NCBI RefSeq assembly: GCF_028292945.1
Contig: NZ_JAQGLJ010000102.1
Coordinates: 1 to 39,119 of the forward strand
Origin: Sphingomonas bacterium
GTDB lineage: Bacteria; Pseudomonadota; Alphaproteobacteria; Sphingomonadales; Sphingomonadaceae
DNA: 39,119 nucleotides
Direction of reading: 5' to 3'
Below are positions 8,121 through 16,240 of this stretch, piece by piece; positions within the stretch are counted from its first letter, which is position 1; each line of letters starts with the position of its first letter. The position numbers were made by a program, and so were the translations under genes. The notes under the pieces were generated by a model. It worked only from the letters and a program-made list of their open reading frames with translations. It searched no databases and was not told the origin of the DNA.

Positions 8121-8779
8121 CAAAGTCCGACCTGATCCGGCAAGCGCCCTTCATTGGCGCGGGCCTGGCGGGTGGGTTGTTCGCGCTTGGTGCGATCGCA
8201 TTGCCGACCGCGTGGCTGGAGGATGCCGTGACCGGCAGCGCCATCGCGGCGGTGCTGACGGTCGCCGAACCGCCGTTGGGCGCGACGGCACGCGCGGTGC
8301 TGGCGCTGGTCGGCGGAGTCGCGTTCGCGGCGGTGACCTGGGCGGCGCTGTATCTGCTGATGGGACCGGGCGGCCCGCTCGCCGCCAAGAAGACTTCCGG
8401 TTCGGCGCGCAGGCAGACCCCGACGGTGCGGCGCGCCGATGCGCACCCCGACGCGCCGCCGCGCTGGCCGCTGTCGGCGACCGAACTGCCCGCGCCGCCG
8501 CCGCCGGTGGCGGTCGCACCGGTTCAGCAGGACCTGCCCGCCGATCTGGACATGCCGCTCGCGGCGTTCGATCCGGCGGCGGTGCTGCCCGTGCCGATGA
8601 CGCCGTCGGAAGCGGTAAAGCCGCTGGCACCCGCGCTTGCACCCGGAGAGCGGATGGAGACCTTCGCGCTCGCCATTCCTGCGCGGCCCGCCCCGCCGCC
8701 ATCCGACGAACCGCCGAGCATCGATGCGCTGCTGCGCCGGCTGGAGCAGGGCGCGCAGCGGCGCGTGGCGCGGGGATGA
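8093..8779 (+). CDS. Hypothetical two-TM protein with a long Pro/Ala-rich cytoplasmic or periplasmic tail
   Basis: This 228-residue protein starts at ATG 8093 inside the end of the glycosyltransferase gene (28-bp overlap), so co-translation is likely. Two hydrophobic segments lie at about 18-38 and 67-91. After them comes a long low-complexity tail rich in Pro and Ala, ending in PPSIDALLRRLEQGAQRR, an amphipathic helix-like segment. I recognise no characterised family. The overlap suggests a role with the glycosyltransferase, for example as a membrane anchor or scaffold, but this is inference. Confidence 0.75.
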   Translation: MVEPIRPRLTKSDLIRQAPFIGAGLAGGLFALGAIALPTAWLEDAVTGSAIAAVLTVAEPPLGATARAVLALVGGVAFAAVTWAALYLLMGPGGPLAAKKTSGSARRQTPTVRRADAHPDAPPRWPLSATELPAPPPPVAVAPVQQDLPADLDMPLAAFDPAAVLPVPMTPSEAVKPLAPALAPGERMETFALAIPARPAPPPSDEPPSIDALLRRLEQGAQRRVARG

Positions 8780-8861
8780 AACGGGTGCGGGGTAACCGTC
8801 GCTAAACCGCTTCATCCCGGCCGCTTCTGCTGTTAGCACCCCGGCAAAAGCCGGAGGACGC

Positions 8862-10481
8862 ATGACCGACACCACGACCGCGCCGGAGCCCGCGCCCGAC
8901 GCCGGTGAAACGCCGGCGTCGCCCTATGCCTGGTATGTGCTGGGCGTGCTGGTGCTCGTCTATGTGCTGAATTTCGTCGACCGGCAGATCATCACCATCC
9001 TGGCGCCCGATATCAAGCGCGATCTGGGGCTGAACGACGCGGATATTGGCTTTCTGTACGGCACCGCGTTCGCGGTCTTCTATGCGCTCTTCGGCATTCC
9101 GCTGGGGCGGCTGGCAGACAGCTGGAGCCGGATCAGGCTGCTGACGATCGGACTGGGACTGTGGTCCGCGATGACGGCGGCATCGGGGTTCGCGCGTAGC
9201 GGCGTGACGCTGGGCGTCGCACGGATGGGCGTCGGCATCGGCGAGGCGACCGCCAGCCCGTCGGCCTATTCGCTGATCTCCGACCTGTTCCCCAAGGGCA
9301 AGCGCGGCACCGCGCTCGCGATCTATTCGTCGGGGCTGTACGTCGGCGGCGGCGTGTCGCTGATGATCGGCGGCGGCGTGGTGCAGGCCTGGAACAACGC
9401 CTATCCGGGCGGCGGCCCGCTGGGGCTGGCCGGGTGGCAGGCGGCGTTCCTGGCCGTGGGCCTCCCGGGGCTGTTGCTGGCATTGTGGGTATCGACGCTG
9501 CGCGAGCCGATCCGCGGCCTGATCGACGGGCTGCGCACGCCGCCGGCCGAGCATCCGTTCCGCGACTTCGGGACCGAGCTGTTCGCGGTCATTCCGCCCT
9601 TCACGCTCGTCACCGCCGCGCGCCGTGGCATGAGCGCGCTGGCGGTAAACCTGCTGGCGGGCGGTCTGTTGACGGCAGCGGCGGTGGGGCTGATCCTGCT
9701 GACCGGCGGTTCGCTCGACCGGTTCGCGGGCAGCACGCTGCAATGGACGTGCATCGCGTTCGGCTATTACGCGATCTTCTCGTGGGTGACCTCGCTGCGG
9801 GTGCGCGATCGGCCGACCTTTGCGCTGATCTGGGGGTCGCCGGCGTTCCTGTGCACGATCCTGGGCTATGGCTGCGTGTCGTTCCTGTCCTATGCCTCGA
9901 CCGCGTTCGCCCCCGTGTTCGCGCAGGACGTGCTGGGCGCGTCGGCGGTGGTGACAGGCGCGTGGGTCGGCGGCTTCGGCGCGCTGGGCGGATTCCTGGG
10001 CGTGATCATGGGCGGCCGGATGAGCGACGCGCTGCTGCGTCGCAACGGCGGGGGACGCATCCTGGTCGTGGTGTTCGGGCTGATCGCGCCGACACTGCCG
10101 ATCTGGCTGGCCTTTTCCACGGTGTCCGCGCCGGGGGACAACGACTTCATCCACTTCGTCATCCTGGCGAGCCTCGCCAACATGCTGGCCAGTTCCGCGC
10201 TGGGCGCGGCGGCGGCGACCACGCAGGATCTGGTGCTGCCACGCATGCGCGGGGCGGCGACGGCGACCTTCTTCCTCGCCACCACGCTGGTCGGGCTGGC
10301 GCTCGGGCCATATCTGGCCGGCTATGTGTCGGCGACGACGGGCAGTCTGGCGACCGGCGTCAAGTCGGTGCTGCTGATCGTGCCGATCGGCCTGGCGCTG
10401 CTGGCGGCGGCCTACCGTCTGGTGCCGCTGGCCGCGCGCTCGGTGGTCGAGCGCGCGCGGGCGGCGGGCGAGCCGATCTAG
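8862..10481 (+). CDS. MFS transporter, spinster-like
   Basis: This is a 539-residue, twelve-helix major facilitator. The N-terminal helix with NFVDRQIITILAPDIKRDLG (about 37-56) and the next loop GIPLGRLADSWSRIRLL (about 82-98) carry the first conserved motif, G-x-LaDr-x-s-r. A second copy, GGRMSDALLRRNGG, lies at about 385-398 after helix 8. Motif R-x-G-x-G-E-A is seen in RMGVGIGEATASPSAY. The group includes spinster-type sphingolipid, sugar and organic-anion transporters in sphingomonads. The substrate cannot be told. A GGAGG stands before the ATG. It converges with sodC, and the stop codons share two bases. Confidence 0.9.
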   Translation: MTDTTTAPEPAPDAGETPASPYAWYVLGVLVLVYVLNFVDRQIITILAPDIKRDLGLNDADIGFLYGTAFAVFYALFGIPLGRLADSWSRIRLLTIGLGLWSAMTAASGFARSGVTLGVARMGVGIGEATASPSAYSLISDLFPKGKRGTALAIYSSGLYVGGGVSLMIGGGVVQAWNNAYPGGGPLGLAGWQAAFLAVGLPGLLLALWVSTLREPIRGLIDGLRTPPAEHPFRDFGTELFAVIPPFTLVTAARRGMSALAVNLLAGGLLTAAAVGLILLTGGSLDRFAGSTLQWTCIAFGYYAIFSWVTSLRVRDRPTFALIWGSPAFLCTILGYGCVSFLSYASTAFAPVFAQDVLGASAVVTGAWVGGFGALGGFLGVIMGGRMSDALLRRNGGGRILVVVFGLIAPTLPIWLAFSTVSAPGDNDFIHFVILASLANMLASSALGAAAATTQDLVLPRMRGAATATFFLATTLVGLALGPYLAGYVSATTGSLATGVKSVLLIVPIGLALLAAAYRLVPLAARSVVERARAAGEPI

Positions 10482-11005
10482 GCGGGCGCGAACACCCCGC
10501 AGGCGATGCGCCCGCCGCTGTTGCCCGACGGATCGGTCATGAGGTCGTCGGCGGTGGCGTGGACGACCACGGCCCCGCCGTCCCCATCGAGCATGCCACC
10601 CAGCGTCGCGCCCGCCAGCGTCACGCCCAGCGTGCCGCGGCCGTCGTTGCCGACCAGCAGGTTGGGCAGGTCGCCAGCGTGCGGCCCCTGCGGGTTCATC
10701 GTGCCGTGCTTGCTGGCGGCCGGGTTCCAGTGCGGGCCGGCGCTCTCGAAGCCGGGCGCGTCGCAGCGGCCGACGGTATGGACATGCGCGCCGTGCGTGC
10801 CGGCGGGCACGTTGCGAACGTCGAGCGTGACGCGCACGCCGCCTGCGACTTCGGTCGCCACCGCACGACCGGCGGGCGCGCCGCTGGCGGTGAGAAGCTG
10901 CGCCGTGGCGATGCGGCCGCCGGGCAGGACGGCGCCGGTCATCGGCTCGGCCTTGTTGCAGGCAGCCAATACGACAGGGACGAGCAGCAGCAGGGACAGG
11001 CGCAT
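10478..11005 (-). CDS. sodC: Cu/Zn superoxide dismutase lipoprotein
   Basis: The 175-residue protein converts superoxide to peroxide and oxygen in the envelope. A lipoprotein signal with VVLAAC (lipid Cys at residue 16) is present. The metal ligands are complete: His74, His76, His92 and His149 for copper, and His92, His100, His109 and Asp112 for zinc, in HGAHVHTVG, GPHWNP, KHGTMNP and GDLPNL. The Cys81-Cys169 disulfide pair is present. The Arg near the C-terminus (GGRIACG) is the active-site Arg. The start is ATG 11005, with GGAG upstream. The open frame to 11041 overlaps the end of thpR and is unlikely. It lies just downstream of thpR, on the same strand. Confidence 0.93.
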   Translation of the reverse strand: MRLSLLLLVPVVLAACNKAEPMTGAVLPGGRIATAQLLTASGAPAGRAVATEVAGGVRVTLDVRNVPAGTHGAHVHTVGRCDAPGFESAGPHWNPAASKHGTMNPQGPHAGDLPNLLVGNDGRGTLGVTLAGATLGGMLDGDGGAVVVHATADDLMTDPSGNSGGRIACGVFAPA

Positions 11006-11022
11006 GGAACGATCTCCGGTAT

Positions 11023-11571
11023 TCAAGGTTCGAGCGGCCAACGCACGACCGGCTCATATGATGCACCCTCGCGACCGAGATGGCTTTGTAACAGGATCAT
11101 ATGTGGCAGCGTGAACGCCGGGCCGGCGAGGCCGGCGGTGGTCGCCAGCCATTGGTCGACCGCAGGATCGCGCATCGCGGCGCCGGACAGCCGCGCGAGC
11201 GTGACGTGCGGCAGGAAGGCACGTCGCTCGGGGCGCAGCCCCGCGCGGACGCAGGCGTGGTCGACCTTGCGATGCAATGCGTGCAAGGCATCATGAGGAG
11301 TGACGCCGGCCCATAGCGCGCCGGATCGGCTGCCCTTGTTGAAGGCGCCCGTACCCGACAGCCGCAAAGTCGGCGCGGGCGCGTGTACCTGCCCGAGTGC
11401 GGCCGCCACGTCCTCGCCGACCGACTCATCCACCTCGCCGATGAAGCGCAGCGTCAGGTGGAGCTGCTCGTCGTCCTGCCAGCGGGCGCCGGGCACGCCC
11501 TCCATCAGGTCCAGCAACTGTTCGCGGACATTGGCAGGCGGGCGTAGCGCGATAAACAGGCGGACGGGCAT
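11023..11571 (-). CDS. thpR: RNA 2',3'-cyclic phosphodiesterase (2H phosphoesterase)
   Basis: This 182-residue protein has the two HxTx motifs of 2H phosphoesterases: HLTLRF (His38, Thr40) and HVTLARL (His122, Thr124). The family opens 2',3'-cyclic phosphates on RNA ends, and the older name is LigT. The start MPVRLFIALRPP is typical. Length matches the family. It is followed by sodC with 17 bp between stop and start. Its physiological role is not clear in any species. Confidence 0.93.
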   Translation of the reverse strand: MPVRLFIALRPPANVREQLLDLMEGVPGARWQDDEQLHLTLRFIGEVDESVGEDVAAALGQVHAPAPTLRLSGTGAFNKGSRSGALWAGVTPHDALHALHRKVDHACVRAGLRPERRAFLPHVTLARLSGAAMRDPAVDQWLATTAGLAGPAFTLPHMILLQSHLGREGASYEPVVRWPLEP

Positions 11572-11612
11572 TCACCGCATTTTGAGGCTGCCCCCCGCAC
11601 ATGCAAGCGGCG

Positions 11613-11641
11613 CTTGAAACAAGCCCCGAACAAGCCGATAT
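11613..11641 (+). promoter_or_regulatory. Possible RpoH-type promoter before the Bax-inhibitor-like gene
   Basis: CTTGAAA at 11613 and a CCGATAT-like box at 11635-11641 have about the spacing of an alphaproteobacterial heat-shock promoter. This is a weak motif match without other support. Confidence 0.3.
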
Positions 11642-11686
11642 CGCAGAACATCCGACGCGCTTTCATGTCGGGCAAAGGAGTTTCGA

Positions 11687-12418
11687 ATGGCCAACTGGTC
11701 TGACCCTCGCGCAAACGCCGCGCCGTTCGCGGCGTCGCTGGCCGGCACCCGCTCGGCGTCGTACGACGCGGGTCTGCGGTCCTACATGCTGTCCGTCTAC
11801 AACTACATGGCATCGGGCGTGCTGCTGACGGGTATCGTCGCACTCGTCTTCGCCGCCTCCGGCTATGCCGCCATCGTGTTCCAGACGCCGCTCAAGTGGC
11901 TGATCGTCCTGTCGCCGCTGGCGTTCGTGATGGTGCTGAGCTTTGGCATCAACAAGCTGTCCGAAGGCACGGCGAAGCTGCTGTTCTGGGCGTTCGCCAC
12001 CGTCATGGGCCTGTCGATGTCGACCATCTTCCTGGTCTATACCGGTCCGTCGATCGCGATCACCTTCTTCGCGACCGCCGCCGCGTTCCTGTCGCTGAGC
12101 CTGTACGGCTACACGACCAAGAAGGACCTGTCGGGCTTTGGCACGTTCCTGATCATGGGCGTGGTCGGGCTGATCGTCGCCTCGCTGCTGAACATCTTCT
12201 TCCAGTCGCCGGCGCTGAACCTGGCGATCAGCGGGATCGGCGTGCTGCTGTTCGCCGGCCTCACCGCCTATGACACGCAGCGCATCAAGGAGATGTACGC
12301 GCATGTCGCGGGCACCGACATGATGGGCAAGACGGTCATCATGGGCGCGCTGTCGCTGTACCTCGACTTCGTGAACATGTTCCAGTTCCTGCTCTCGTTC
12401 CTGGGCAACCGCGACTAA
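11687..12418 (+). CDS. Bax inhibitor-1/YccA family membrane protein
   Basis: The 243-residue product has seven hydrophobic segments and the BI-1 family pattern. An N-terminal YDAGLRSYMLSVYNYMASG (about 25-43) precedes the first helix, GLTAYDTQRIKEMY (about 189-202) lies between helices 6 and 7, and SLYLDFVNMFQFLLSFLGNRD is the end. The relative YccA in E. coli modulates FtsH. In BI-1 homologues the acidic pair in the last helix region senses pH for calcium flux. Which of these roles applies here is unknown. A GGAG stands seven bases before the ATG, and a strong terminator follows at 12443. Confidence 0.92.
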   Translation: MANWSDPRANAAPFAASLAGTRSASYDAGLRSYMLSVYNYMASGVLLTGIVALVFAASGYAAIVFQTPLKWLIVLSPLAFVMVLSFGINKLSEGTAKLLFWAFATVMGLSMSTIFLVYTGPSIAITFFATAAAFLSLSLYGYTTKKDLSGFGTFLIMGVVGLIVASLLNIFFQSPALNLAISGIGVLLFAGLTAYDTQRIKEMYAHVAGTDMMGKTVIMGALSLYLDFVNMFQFLLSFLGNRD

Positions 12419-12442
12419 CCCTCGCATTCACGATCGTGACGG

Positions 12443-12480
12443 AAGGCCCGGCGGGGAGACTCGCCGGGCCTTCTTCTTTT
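12443..12480 (+). terminator. Rho-independent terminator of the Bax-inhibitor-like gene
   Basis: A perfect 11-bp stem (AAGGCCCGGCG / CGCCGGGCCTT) with an 8-nt loop is followed by CTTCTTTT. It lies 25 bp after the stop codon. Confidence 0.9.
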
Positions 12481-12492
12481 CAGGGAGGGATT

Positions 12493-13272
12493 ATGCGGCT
12501 CGGGATCGAAGTAGAGCTCGACTATGCCGTGCCCGAACCAGCGGACGTGCTGTTGCAGATCGAGGTCGCGGCGCTGCCCGACCAGCGGGTCGAGGCGGAG
12601 GAGCTGATCGTCTGGTCGGACCAGCCGATCAGGGCCGAGCGGGGCGAGGAGGGCATCGGGCAGCGCTGCTGGGTCGAGGCGAAGGACCGGCTGGAGGCGC
12701 GATATCGCGCGACGGTGACGGTGGACCGGCCGCCGGTGACGCTGGCGGGGCTGGCCGCGACGCCGCCGCGGCTAGTGCCGACCGAACTGACCGCCTATCT
12801 GCTGCCGAGCCGTTATTGTCCGGTCGATCGCTTCGACGGCTTCGTGCGGCGCTCGTTCGACGGACTAGAGGGCGGCGACCTGGCGGCGGCGCTGGCCGAC
12901 TGGGTCGCTCACGAGATCGAGTATAGCTGCGAGGGTACGACGTCCGACACGACCGCGCTCGACACGTTCGCCACCCGCGCGGGCGTGTGCCGCGACTATG
13001 CGCACCTGCTGGTGACCCTGGCGCGGGCGGGCGGCATCCCGGCGCGCTGCGTCGCGGCCTATGCGCCCGGCGTCGATCCGCCCGACTTCCACGCCGTCGC
13101 CGAGCTGTGGCTGGACGGGACATGGCACCTGGTCGACGCGACCGGCATGGCGTGCGCCGACGAGATCGCGCGCGTTGCGGTCGGGCGCGACGCGGTCGAC
13201 ATTGCGTTCATGACCGTGTTCGGCCGCGCGACGCTGCTGCGGCAGACGGTGCGGGTAGTGCGGCTGGCGTAG
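12493..13272 (+). CDS. Transglutaminase-like (cysteine protease fold) protein
   Basis: The 259-residue protein has the transglutaminase-like core. The triad is Cys166 in AGVCRDYAH, His200 in DFHAVAELWLDG and Asp215 in WHLVDATG. The N-terminal part (about 1-100) is a beta-rich domain seen in this group. No signal peptide is visible, so it is probably cytoplasmic. Start ATG 12493 follows GGGAGG. The frame runs back to 12436, but that includes the terminator of the preceding gene. It may act as an amidase/peptidase; the substrate is unknown. Confidence 0.88.
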   Translation: MRLGIEVELDYAVPEPADVLLQIEVAALPDQRVEAEELIVWSDQPIRAERGEEGIGQRCWVEAKDRLEARYRATVTVDRPPVTLAGLAATPPRLVPTELTAYLLPSRYCPVDRFDGFVRRSFDGLEGGDLAAALADWVAHEIEYSCEGTTSDTTALDTFATRAGVCRDYAHLLVTLARAGGIPARCVAAYAPGVDPPDFHAVAELWLDGTWHLVDATGMACADEIARVAVGRDAVDIAFMTVFGRATLLRQTVRVVRLA

Positions 13273-13296
13273 GAACGGGCACACGCCTTGCTCGTT
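13272..13296 (+). promoter_or_regulatory. EcfG-type (general stress) promoter, perfect match
   Basis: GGAAC at 13272-13276, a 16-nt spacer and CGTT at 13293-13296 match the known sigma-EcfG consensus GGAAC-N16/17-CGTT. It starts at the last base of the transglutaminase stop codon and lies 33 bp before the next ATG. This supports an own promoter for that small gene. Confidence 0.75.
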
Positions 13297-13329
13297 GGGT
13301 ATTCTGACGATCCATTCAGGAGCGAGATC

Positions 13330-13620
13330 ATGCCAGACACCGCCGACAAGCCGCTCGACACCCTCTCCGACGCGGCGAACGCGCCAAGCGCCAGCAATCA
13401 GGAGCGCGACCCGCGTCAGGATGCCGGGCAGGACGCCTCCATGATCGCGCGGCTGGAGCGCGATCCCGAGAGCAAGGAAGCGCGGCTCGACATCGCGCTG
13501 GACGAGTCGATGGACGCCAGCGATCCGCCTTCCTCGACGCAGCCGGTACATAATACCGGCCCCGCCGCATCGTCGGGTTTCGACGAAGAAGCCGAGGCGA
13601 AGCTGCAGGGACTGAACTGA
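13330..13620 (+). CDS. Small acidic hydrophilic protein, probable general-stress gene
   Basis: The 96-residue product is very hydrophilic, rich in Asp, Glu, Ser and Ala, and has no membrane segment or signal peptide. It contains RLERDPESKEARLDIALDES, an amphipathic-looking stretch near the middle, and ends EAEAKLQGLN. Start ATG 13330 follows AGGAGCG. I recognise no family by function. A perfect EcfG-type promoter stands directly before it, so stress-induced expression is likely. It could be a disordered protectant protein. Confidence 0.75.
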   Translation: MPDTADKPLDTLSDAANAPSASNQERDPRQDAGQDASMIARLERDPESKEARLDIALDESMDASDPPSSTQPVHNTGPAASSGFDEEAEAKLQGLN

Positions 13621-13633
13621 ACTTCTGGACGAC

Positions 13634-13811
13634 GACCCCAAGTCCTTCTCCGGCGGAAGCCGGGGAAGGACTTGGGGGTCTAGCATTGAGCCCGCCATTG
13701 CTCCTTCCCCGGGACGCCGGGGTCCAGTCCGCCGCGCGGGTCGCGCGTCCGCCGATCAGTGATCGCGCTTTGCCGCCGGCCCGGCCGACTGGGCCCCGGC
13801 TTCCGCCGGGG
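13634..13811. repeat. Sphingomonad-type palindromic intergenic repeats
   Basis: The 400-bp gap between the small acidic gene and the next gene has no convincing coding frame. An inverted repeat spans 13634-13680 (about 20-bp arms, built on AGTCCTTCTCCGG / CCGGGGAAGGACT, with one bulge and one mismatch). A second, shorter palindrome at 13794-13811 (CCCCGG / CCGGGG) shares the GGCTTCCGCC centre in reverse. CCTTCCCCGGG near 13702 is a related piece. The first hairpin may also stop transcription from 13330-13620. Confidence 0.7.
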
Positions 13812-14021
13812 AGGCGCTCCCCGTATGTACGTTTGTGACTCAAAAGCCTCAGCTTGCCACATAACCTTCGCCGTCGACTCCTATCGCCGCATCCGTCGTT
13901 GCGGCGCGGCGGTTTTCATGATGCCTTGGTAAACGCCGGCTGACGCAGGCGTTCAGGGATTTGTTAACCATCCTGGCGCATGATCATCCGGTTCCGGCAA
14001 TCTCGTGGGCGGGGTGGCAAG

Positions 14022-14573
14022 ATGGCAAGAGTGAAGCAGGCCGAAGGCGTGATGACGCTGGCCGAGATGAAGGAGTTCGCAGGCTTCGGCGCCGCGACCC
14101 AACGCTATGTCCGCCGCGCGCTCGACATCGGGCTCGACCGCGAGGATGCCATGAGCCGCTGGTCTCGCGATGTAGTCGAGGCCGCCAGCATCCGCGCGCA
14201 GGCGCGCCTGTATCGCATGCTTCCCGAACTGCGCGAGATCGTGCCGGACGACAGCGGCCTGGACAGTGTCGAGCCGTTCCTGGCGCCGCTGATCACGCTG
14301 AGCGCCTTCGACCTCGGGCAGGGCCGGCTGACCAGCTTCGCCAGCTATCGCTTCCTGTACGAGCGGCTGATCGGGGCCGGGGTTCGCCCGTGGCTGCCCG
14401 CTGCGTTCTGCGCCGCGGCGGCCCTGCCGCATCTTCATCCCGAACTGCGGCGCAAGCTGCTGCAATCGATCAGCGAGGCGGCCGCGACGGCGTCGGGCTG
14501 GTCGAACCGGCAACCGGCCTTTTACCCCTATTGGGTGGAGAAGGTGGATGCGAGCGGGGCTTTGCCGGCTTGA
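14022..14573 (+). CDS. Conserved-looking hypothetical protein
   Basis: The product has 183 residues from ATG 14022 and is mostly helical in appearance, without membrane segments or a signal. It includes MTLAEMKEFAGFGAATQRYV, then SIRAQARLYRMLPELREIVP and a C-terminal FYPYWVEKVD. I do not recognise the family. GGGGTGG stands before the chosen ATG. An earlier ATG at 13980 adds 14 basic residues without a ribosome binding site. A 224-codon frame on the opposite strand is judged a shadow because it crosses the intergenic palindrome and has poor protein character. A strong palindrome follows the stop. Confidence 0.65.
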   Translation: MARVKQAEGVMTLAEMKEFAGFGAATQRYVRRALDIGLDREDAMSRWSRDVVEAASIRAQARLYRMLPELREIVPDDSGLDSVEPFLAPLITLSAFDLGQGRLTSFASYRFLYERLIGAGVRPWLPAAFCAAAALPHLHPELRRKLLQSISEAAATASGWSNRQPAFYPYWVEKVDASGALPA

Positions 14574-14579
14574 GCTAGT

Positions 14580-14603
14580 CCCTCTCCCGCTTGCGGGAGA
14601 GGG
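14580..14603. repeat. Palindromic repeat / probable bidirectional terminator
   Basis: A perfect 11-bp palindrome (CCCTCTCCCGC, TT, GCGGGAGAGGG) lies between the convergent hypothetical and extensin-like genes. The same CCCTCCCGC motif recurs at 20102, 20173, 21004 and 21139. Confidence 0.8.
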
Positions 14604-14608
14604 ATGGG

Positions 14609-15334
14609 CTAACGGCACGCCCGCCAACCCATTGCGCCACGGTCGGCCTGATCGAGGTGGAGGTGGTCACGGTGCGCGGCGTTGTAGTCGGGGGAAAGCA
14701 CGGTGGCGTAGAGGTCGCAGGCACCGGTCCTGACCTGACGCAGGAATGTCGCTTCGGGGCCATCGCCCCGCCAATCCGCCAATATGGTCAGGCGACGCCC
14801 GTCGGCGAAGCGGAAGCCGGCGATGTCGATCGCATTGCCGGTGGCGTGCTCGCTCCAGCTTTCCCGGCCAGCGATGCGGCGGCAATTGTAGGTGCCCAGA
14901 TGCTCGACGCGCGTGACCGCCGTGCCGAGATATTTTCGCGCGGCGGGTTGCACGACCGTCCATTCCCACATCGCCAGCGCGGCGGCGACGGGGCAGGCCT
15001 GCACCGGTTCGCGCGGGTCCAGCGCGATCCGGCGCGCGCCGTCGGTTCTCAGCCGCACTGCGGCCGTGTAGCCGCAGGACGGCCCGTCGCGGCGCGCGGT
15101 GAGGGGTTCGAAGCGAACGCCGGCGCGGGTCAGCAGCGCACGGCACGCTGCGGGGTCGTCGCCCAAGGCGGCCAGCTTGCGGCCGGTGAACATCCCCGGC
15201 TGTTCGCCCAGATCGAGCGGCGTCCAGGGCAGATCCTGCGGCCGACCACGCACGACCATCCAGAGCAAAGCTGCCGCCAGGACCAGCACCATCGCGACCG
15301 TCAGCCACCTGACCAAGCCACGCGCGCGCTTCAT
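14609..15334 (-). CDS. Extensin-like C-terminal domain protein (possible cell-wall peptidase)
   Basis: The 241-residue protein has an N-terminal membrane anchor (WLTVAMVLVLAAALLWMVV, about 10-28) followed by an extensin-like C-terminal domain. Two His motifs are visible: SEHATGNAIDIAGF (about 161-174) and AHRDHLHLDQ (about 221-230). These resemble the zinc sites of LAS/M15-type peptidoglycan endopeptidases. Cys residues (CGYTA, CPVAAA, YNCRR) may form disulfides, consistent with a periplasmic location. It is co-translated with the NUDIX gene, since stop and start overlap as TGATG. A peptidoglycan role is inferred from the fold, not shown. Confidence 0.85.
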   Translation of the reverse strand: MKRARGLVRWLTVAMVLVLAAALLWMVVRGRPQDLPWTPLDLGEQPGMFTGRKLAALGDDPAACRALLTRAGVRFEPLTARRDGPSCGYTAAVRLRTDGARRIALDPREPVQACPVAAALAMWEWTVVQPAARKYLGTAVTRVEHLGTYNCRRIAGRESWSEHATGNAIDIAGFRFADGRRLTILADWRGDGPEATFLRQVRTGACDLYATVLSPDYNAAHRDHLHLDQADRGAMGWRACR

Positions 15335-16101
15335 CAGCCGCGCGTGGCGCTGTTCATCGCCTCGCTGGTCACCGGATAGCCGAGCCCGTCAGGGATACAC
15401 AGATGCGCCTGGCCATCGCGTTGCTCCACGAATGGCGTGATCGTGCGGACCGGGATGGCGTTCGCCTGGGCAGCCGCCTCGTCGAAGTTCGCGAACTGGG
15501 CGAGGCGCTCCAGGTTGCGACGCGTCGGATAGATGATCGTCACGCGGCCCGCGTCGGCGTCGGTCAGGACCTGCGCGGCGGTGGCCCAGAGCAGGCGGAC
15601 ATTCTCCGTGTCGTCGACGCTCGCGGCCGGCGCGTCGGCGGGCAGGCGTGCAAGGTAGAATTGCGTGTCGAAGATGCGCATGTGCGCGTGCGCGGGCAGC
15701 CAGCGAGCGAAGGGGGTGAGCTGGTCGAGGTCGAGCGTGGTGCCGGTCGCGGCGAGCGCTTCCCTGAACGACGTGCCGGCATGCAGCGCCGCGCGCAGCG
15801 ACGCCAGCGCGGCCGGACCCGGCAGCGGGAAGAGGCCGATCGCCAGGCCGGCTTCTTCGATGGTCTCTCGGATCGCGGCGACGCGCCCCGCCATATCCTC
15901 GCGGTCGCCGCCCAGCCCCTCGCCAGCAAGCGACGCTGCCAGCTCGCGATCACCGGGGTCGACCCGGCCGCCGGGGAAGACCAGCGCCCCGCCCGCGAAC
16001 ACCATCGCCTTGGCGCGCTCTACCATCAGGATCTCGGGAGGACCCGTGGGCGTGTCGCGAAGGATGACCACCGTCGCGGCGGGAATGGGCTGATCGGGCA
16101 T
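15334..16101 (-). CDS. NUDIX hydrolase
   Basis: The 255-residue protein has a NUDIX box split by an insertion: GGALVFPGGRVDPGD (about 37-51) and then AAIRETIEEAGL (about 75-86), with Arg78, Glu79, Glu82, Glu83 and Gly85. The long insertion between the Gly part and the REtxEE part is typical of the NUDT19-like group, which includes CoA and nucleoside diphosphate hydrolases. Substrate unknown. I chose ATG 16101, where family similarity starts. The open frame to 16533 is unrelated sequence. Its stop overlaps the start of the extensin-like gene. Confidence 0.88.
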   Translation of the reverse strand: MPDQPIPAATVVILRDTPTGPPEILMVERAKAMVFAGGALVFPGGRVDPGDRELAASLAGEGLGGDREDMAGRVAAIRETIEEAGLAIGLFPLPGPAALASLRAALHAGTSFREALAATGTTLDLDQLTPFARWLPAHAHMRIFDTQFYLARLPADAPAASVDDTENVRLLWATAAQVLTDADAGRVTIIYPTRRNLERLAQFANFDEAAAQANAIPVRTITPFVEQRDGQAHLCIPDGLGYPVTSEAMNSATRG

Positions 16102-16184
16102 GACCGCTATGTAGGCACTGCCACAACCTTGGCTAGGCGAGGCAGATATCGTGTTGGAGCCTCCGGTGATTGCCGGAGCGGCGC

Positions 16185-16210
16185 GGAACCCGGCGGGGCG
16201 GAGGGCCGTT
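16185..16210 (+). promoter_or_regulatory. EcfG-type promoter, perfect match
   Basis: GGAAC at 16185-16189, a 17-nt spacer and CGTT at 16207-16210. It lies 30 bp before the ATG of the small anchored protein, a normal leader length. Confidence 0.75.
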
Positions 16211-16240
16211 TTCCGGTCCGACGACGAAAGGGATGACGGA

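Noticed and set aside
8802..11066. Minus-strand frame of 754 codons across the MFS gene and sodC
   Set aside because: It is antisense to a clear MFS transporter; product is Arg/Gln-rich without domains.
13953..14627. Minus-strand frame of 224 codons opposite the hypothetical at 14022
   Set aside because: It runs across the palindrome at 14580 and its composition is less protein-like than that of the plus frame; still, neither has a recognised family.
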